From Clostridia bacterium (GTDB lineage Bacteria > Bacillota_A > Clostridia > Lachnospirales > Cellulosilyticaceae): DNA of 6,054 nucleotides. This document shows, one piece after another, positions 5,581 to 6,054 of the stretch; positions within the stretch are counted from its first letter, which is position 1; each line of letters starts with the position of its first letter. The translations under genes and the position numbers were made by a program. The notes under the pieces are model-generated. The model was given only the letters and a program-made list of their open reading frames with translations. It had not been told where the DNA came from and made no database searches. The stretch lies in contig JARBTY010000186.1 in assembly GCA_029239935.1 (NCBI GenBank), positions 1 through 6,054 of the forward strand. The letters are read 5' to 3'.

Positions 5581-6054
5581 TTATTTAGAGTCGTTGTAAA
5601 TAGTAATAACATTATCAAGGACTTCCTGAGAGGTTATACTTCCTTCTGCCATATGTCCTACCGACGTAAGCCATGTTGACCACGCTTCTCCTGAGATGCG
5701 TGAATCAATGGGTAAATCTACGCGGTCTTCTGCATTAACAAATGTATCCCATCCCGTTTGATCAAGCAGTGTCATATCTTCTGGCACCGGTAATTCACAA
5801 GGAGCCACCGTTGTGATTTTTCCTAAAAACTCAGGTGCTGAAACCATTTCAATAAAATCTACACAGGCTTGACGTTTACTTTCATCATCCCAAGCCTTTT
5901 GTGTGATATACCATCCACTGGTAAAGCCCGCTACTATATCTTTACTATTGTCTTTCTCTATAGAAGGAAAGGGCATAGCCACTACATTTTCTTTATCTGC
6001 AATACCTCCCATAAACCATGAGCCATCTATTTTCATAGCCGCTTGTTTGCTATA
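5581..6054 (-). CDS. Extracellular sugar-binding protein of a CUT1 ABC importer, C-terminal part only
   Basis: The frame is open to the window edge, so only the last 157 residues are present; the start and lipoprotein signal lie beyond 6054. The visible part opens with the family-typical KQAAMKIDGSWFMGGI segment (the 'AM..dGsW' region of CUT1 binding proteins), then VAMPFPSIE (25-33) and a glycine-rich hinge AGFTSGWYI (42-50). A final set of helices follows, with WSTWLTSVGHMAEGSITSQE (125-144) and a tail ending in NDSK. These bind the sugar outside the cell and deliver it to the permeases. Methionine at 6036 is internal, not a start. The full protein would be about 400-450 residues. The specificity-determining N-terminal half is absent, so no substrate can be proposed. 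The stop codon is followed after 6 bases by a strong hairpin. Confidence 0.9.
   Translation of the reverse strand, partial: YSKQAAMKIDGSWFMGGIADKENVVAMPFPSIEKDNSKDIVAGFTSGWYITQKAWDDESKRQACVDFIEMVSAPEFLGKITTVAPCELPVPEDMTLLDQTGWDTFVNAEDRVDLPIDSRISGEAWSTWLTSVGHMAEGSITSQEVLDNVITIYNDSK

Noticed and set aside
5581..6036. Complete small protein starting at the ATG at 6036
   Set aside because: The frame continues upstream to the window edge with binding-protein sequence (KQAAM), so this methionine is internal to a truncated gene.

Overview
The window is a stretch of low-GC DNA in which every supportable gene lies on the minus strand. AT-rich composition, strong AAGGAGG-type ribosome binding sites, GTG and TTG starts, a sugar ABC cassette without its own ATPase and a YesN-type response regulator all point to a Firmicute (Bacillota), most likely a clostridial, Lachnospirales-like anaerobe. 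This assignment is inference; there is no rRNA or other marker gene.

Reading in the direction of transcription (high to low coordinates), the first block (6054 to 3011) is a carbohydrate-uptake operon. It holds the C-terminal part of an extracellular solute-binding protein (cut by the window edge), a MalF/UgpA-type permease, a MalG/UgpE-type permease, and a response regulator with a receiver domain plus an AraC-type DNA-binding domain. Gaps are short (67, 11 and 20 bases). A perfect 12-bp stem-loop with a U-rich 3' side sits between the binding-protein gene and the first permease gene, where it would set the ratio of binding protein to permease. Neither an ATPase nor a histidine kinase gene is present in the window.

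A 166-base AT-rich intergenic region (2845 to 3010) separates this from a second block (2844 to 1). It carries a stem-loop overlapping the regulator stop codon, a pair of 12-nt direct repeats 32 bases apart, an AT-only inverted repeat, and a good sigma-A type promoter (TTGATA, 17-base spacer, TATTAT) reading towards the second block.

The second block is a version of the poorly understood enterobacterial yhf cluster: yhfZ (regulator with a ligand-binding-like domain), yhfY (stand-alone PRD domain), yhfU (DUF2620 family) and yhfT (multi-pass membrane protein, running off the window). In E. coli, as I recall it, yhfX, yhfW and php lie between yhfY and yhfU. Here yhfY, yhfU and yhfT are adjacent, so any enzyme genes must lie beyond coordinate 1 or be absent.

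The most interesting unexplained signal is a 24-nt sequence present twice with 21 identities. One copy is directly upstream of the yhfZ ribosome binding site, at the predicted transcription start. The other is directly upstream of the yhfY ribosome binding site, just after a hairpin that overlaps the end of yhfZ. It looks like a two-site operator, or an mRNA-level control element, by which YhfZ could control itself and the downstream genes separately.
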